6,269 nucleotides of DNA from positions 1 through 6,269 of the forward strand of contig JAVEEB010000204.1 of the NCBI GenBank assembly GCA_030840665.1, in the 5' to 3' direction. Positions 5,195 through 6,269 of this stretch are shown here, piece by piece. The first letter of the stretch is position 1, and each line of letters opens with the position of its first letter. The translations under genes and the position numbers were made by a program. The notes beneath the pieces are model-generated. The model saw only the letters and a program-made list of their open reading frames with translations, was not told the origin of the DNA and searched no databases. The DNA is from Frankiaceae bacterium (GTDB lineage Bacteria > Actinomycetota > Actinomycetes > JAVEEB01).

Positions 5195-5211
5195 GCCCCC
5201 GCCGCGTGTAG
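5191..5211 (+). other. Six-codon open frame overlapping the 74-aa gene (ATGA)
   Basis: ATG at 5191 overlaps the preceding TGA as ATGA and has GGAGG seven bases upstream (5179-5183). It encodes only MSPRRV before TAG. The start signals are those of translational coupling, but the frame is too short for an ordinary gene. It may be a leader peptide, the stub of a lost gene or chance. Confidence 0.25.
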
Positions 5212-5440
5212 CTCCAACGCTCTGAACGAACGCCGGAGGCCACAGAAGCCACCGGCTAGCTGTTCATGCTCCGGCCGCTTCTGCCGAATGCTTAGAGCAG
5301 GGCTCGTGCGCGCCGCACGGGCGTTGGACGCTCAGTGACGGAGGGGACGCGGTGACGGGCTCGGGCAGGCAGCAGATGGTGGAGCTCGCTCCAGCGCCTG
5401 TCTCGCCGTCGCGACGGTGCCCTGCCGTGGTGTTCCAGGG
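5195..5440. other. Intergenic gap with two weak hairpins
   Basis: No gene is supported here. Two hairpins are visible. GCCGGAGGC/GCCACCGGC (5232-5256) has eight pairs, one A-A mismatch and a 7-base loop. GCTCGTGCG/CGCACGGGC (5302-5322) has nine pairs with one G-U and a 3-base loop. Neither has a T-tract; they could end transcription of the small gene or be GC-rich chance. The promoter of the epimerase gene should be in this gap, but I see no clear boxes. Confidence 0.35.
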
Positions 5441-6269
5441 ATGAGAATCACCGTCCCAGTCGGTACGCGACCCGAGGCCATCAAGCTGGCGGGCGTCGTC
5501 GGCGGATTGCGCGGCGCCGGTCACCTCGTCCGCGTCGTCGCAACTGGTCTGGACGCCGACCCGGCCCTTGCCGACGACGTCTTCGCCGAGCTCGACCTGC
5601 GCATCGATACGCGCTGGGACTTGCCGCCCGACGAGGGTGCGCGTGTCGGCACCCTGCTGGCGCGCGCGTTCGACGAGCTGGACGAACGCCGTCCCGACGC
5701 GGTGCTCGTGCTGGGTGACACGTACACGGCGCCCCTCGTCGCGATGGCCGCGCGCCGCCACGGAGTGGGCGTCGTACACCTTGAGGCTGGTCTTCGTTCG
5801 TTCAACGGCCGCTCGATGGAGGAGATCAACCGCCGGCAGATGGTCGCGCTGGCGACGATCCATCTCGCGCCGACGGAGTTGGCGGCCGCGTTCCTGCGCG
5901 ACGAGGGCGTCGCCCCAGAACGGATCCGTGTTGTCGGTAGCCCGATCGTCGACACGTTGCAGGCATCCGGCGTGAACCGCGTGCCGATCGCGCGGCGCGC
6001 GGGCGTCGCGTTCACGGCACACCGCGACACCAACGTCGACGACCCGGACACGCTCGCCGCACTCGTCTCCATCGTCACTGCGCTCGGGGCCTCCGTGGGC
6101 ACCGTCACTTTTCCCGTCCACCCGCGGACCCGTATGCGCCTGCAGGACAGCAGGTTGTGGGACGCGCTCGCGGCATCGCCGGACGTACGGCTGCGAGATC
6201 CCCTCGGGTACGGCGCGATGCTTCGCCTTCTTGCGGGCAGCCGGCTCGTCGTGACGGACTCAGGCGGCT
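5441..6269 (+). CDS. wecB: UDP-N-acetylglucosamine 2-epimerase (non-hydrolysing), C-terminus cut by window edge
   Basis: The frame opens at ATG 5441 and is still open after 276 residues; the family is usually about 360-390. The enzyme interconverts UDP-GlcNAc and UDP-ManNAc in the cytoplasm, feeding cell-surface polysaccharide synthesis. The start motif GTRPEAIK (8-15) and LGDT (91-94, Asp93) are present. HLEAGLRSF (113-121, Glu115) and MEEINRR (126-132, Glu127) follow, then AHRDTN (193-198, His194), FPVHPRTR (224-231), DPLGY (253-257) and TDSGG (272-276). These correspond, from memory, to E. coli WecB Asp95, Glu117, Glu131 and His213. The usual HRREN reads HRDTN here. The ATG is chosen by family N-terminus; AGGG sits directly against it, so the ribosome site is poor and the message may be nearly leaderless. 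The 245-bp gap upstream argues for its own promoter. Confidence 0.9.
   Translation, partial: MRITVPVGTRPEAIKLAGVVGGLRGAGHLVRVVATGLDADPALADDVFAELDLRIDTRWDLPPDEGARVGTLLARAFDELDERRPDAVLVLGDTYTAPLVAMAARRHGVGVVHLEAGLRSFNGRSMEEINRRQMVALATIHLAPTELAAAFLRDEGVAPERIRVVGSPIVDTLQASGVNRVPIARRAGVAFTAHRDTNVDDPDTLAALVSIVTALGASVGTVTFPVHPRTRMRLQDSRLWDALAASPDVRLRDPLGYGAMLRLLAGSRLVVTDSGG

Noticed and set aside
5207..5337. Frameshifted continuation of the MSPRRV stub
   Set aside because: A one-base change would open about 40 more codons, but the product resembles nothing and such frames are common by chance in GC-rich DNA.
5264..6121. 285-codon minus-strand frame opposite the epimerase gene
   Set aside because: The plus-strand frame has a full set of epimerase motifs; the antisense product is Arg/Asp/His-rich and unrecognisable.

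Overview
The window is GC-rich DNA, very probably from an actinomycete (Actinomycetota). The lineage call rests on a DUF5709 protein, an actinobacterial-type YtxH protein ('GYVLGTKAGRERYEQI'), a Lys/Ala-rich histone H1-like protein, and frequent GTG starts. Nothing in the sequence fixes the genus. All calls come from reading the sequence; no database search was run.

Left part (1-762, minus strand): a DUF5709 acidic protein gene, cut by the window edge just before its end, lies downstream of a small YtxH-type membrane-anchored protein gene with a strong Shine-Dalgarno. Divergent from these, on the plus strand, are tRNA-Asn(GTT) and tRNA-Met(CAT).

Putative mini-island (about 1118-1743): the T-loop-to-acceptor end of tRNA-Met is repeated 605 bp downstream (20 of 21 bases identical). 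The distal copy still carries an encoded CCA that the intact tRNA lacks. Between the two copies is one recognisable gene, a DUF4279-family protein on the minus strand. This looks like attL/attR flanking a tiny or decayed tRNA-integrated element without an integrase.

Central operon (1866-4871, plus strand): a divergent GT20 trehalose-6-phosphate synthase-like enzyme, an orphan ParA-type ATPase with no ParB, and a repeat-rich histone H1-like basic protein. Spacings are 6-12 and 15 nt, so they are probably co-transcribed. A near-perfect 19-bp hairpin ends the operon.

Right part: the T-tract of that hairpin runs straight into the Shine-Dalgarno of an unrecognised 74-aa protein gene, so the hairpin may also work as an attenuator. 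A gap of about 245 bp with two weak hairpins follows. Last is a UDP-N-acetylglucosamine 2-epimerase (WecB/MnaA family) that runs off the right edge.

The points most worth following up are the tRNA-flanked DUF4279 mini-island, the GT20-ParA-H1-like operon, and the terminator/Shine-Dalgarno junction.
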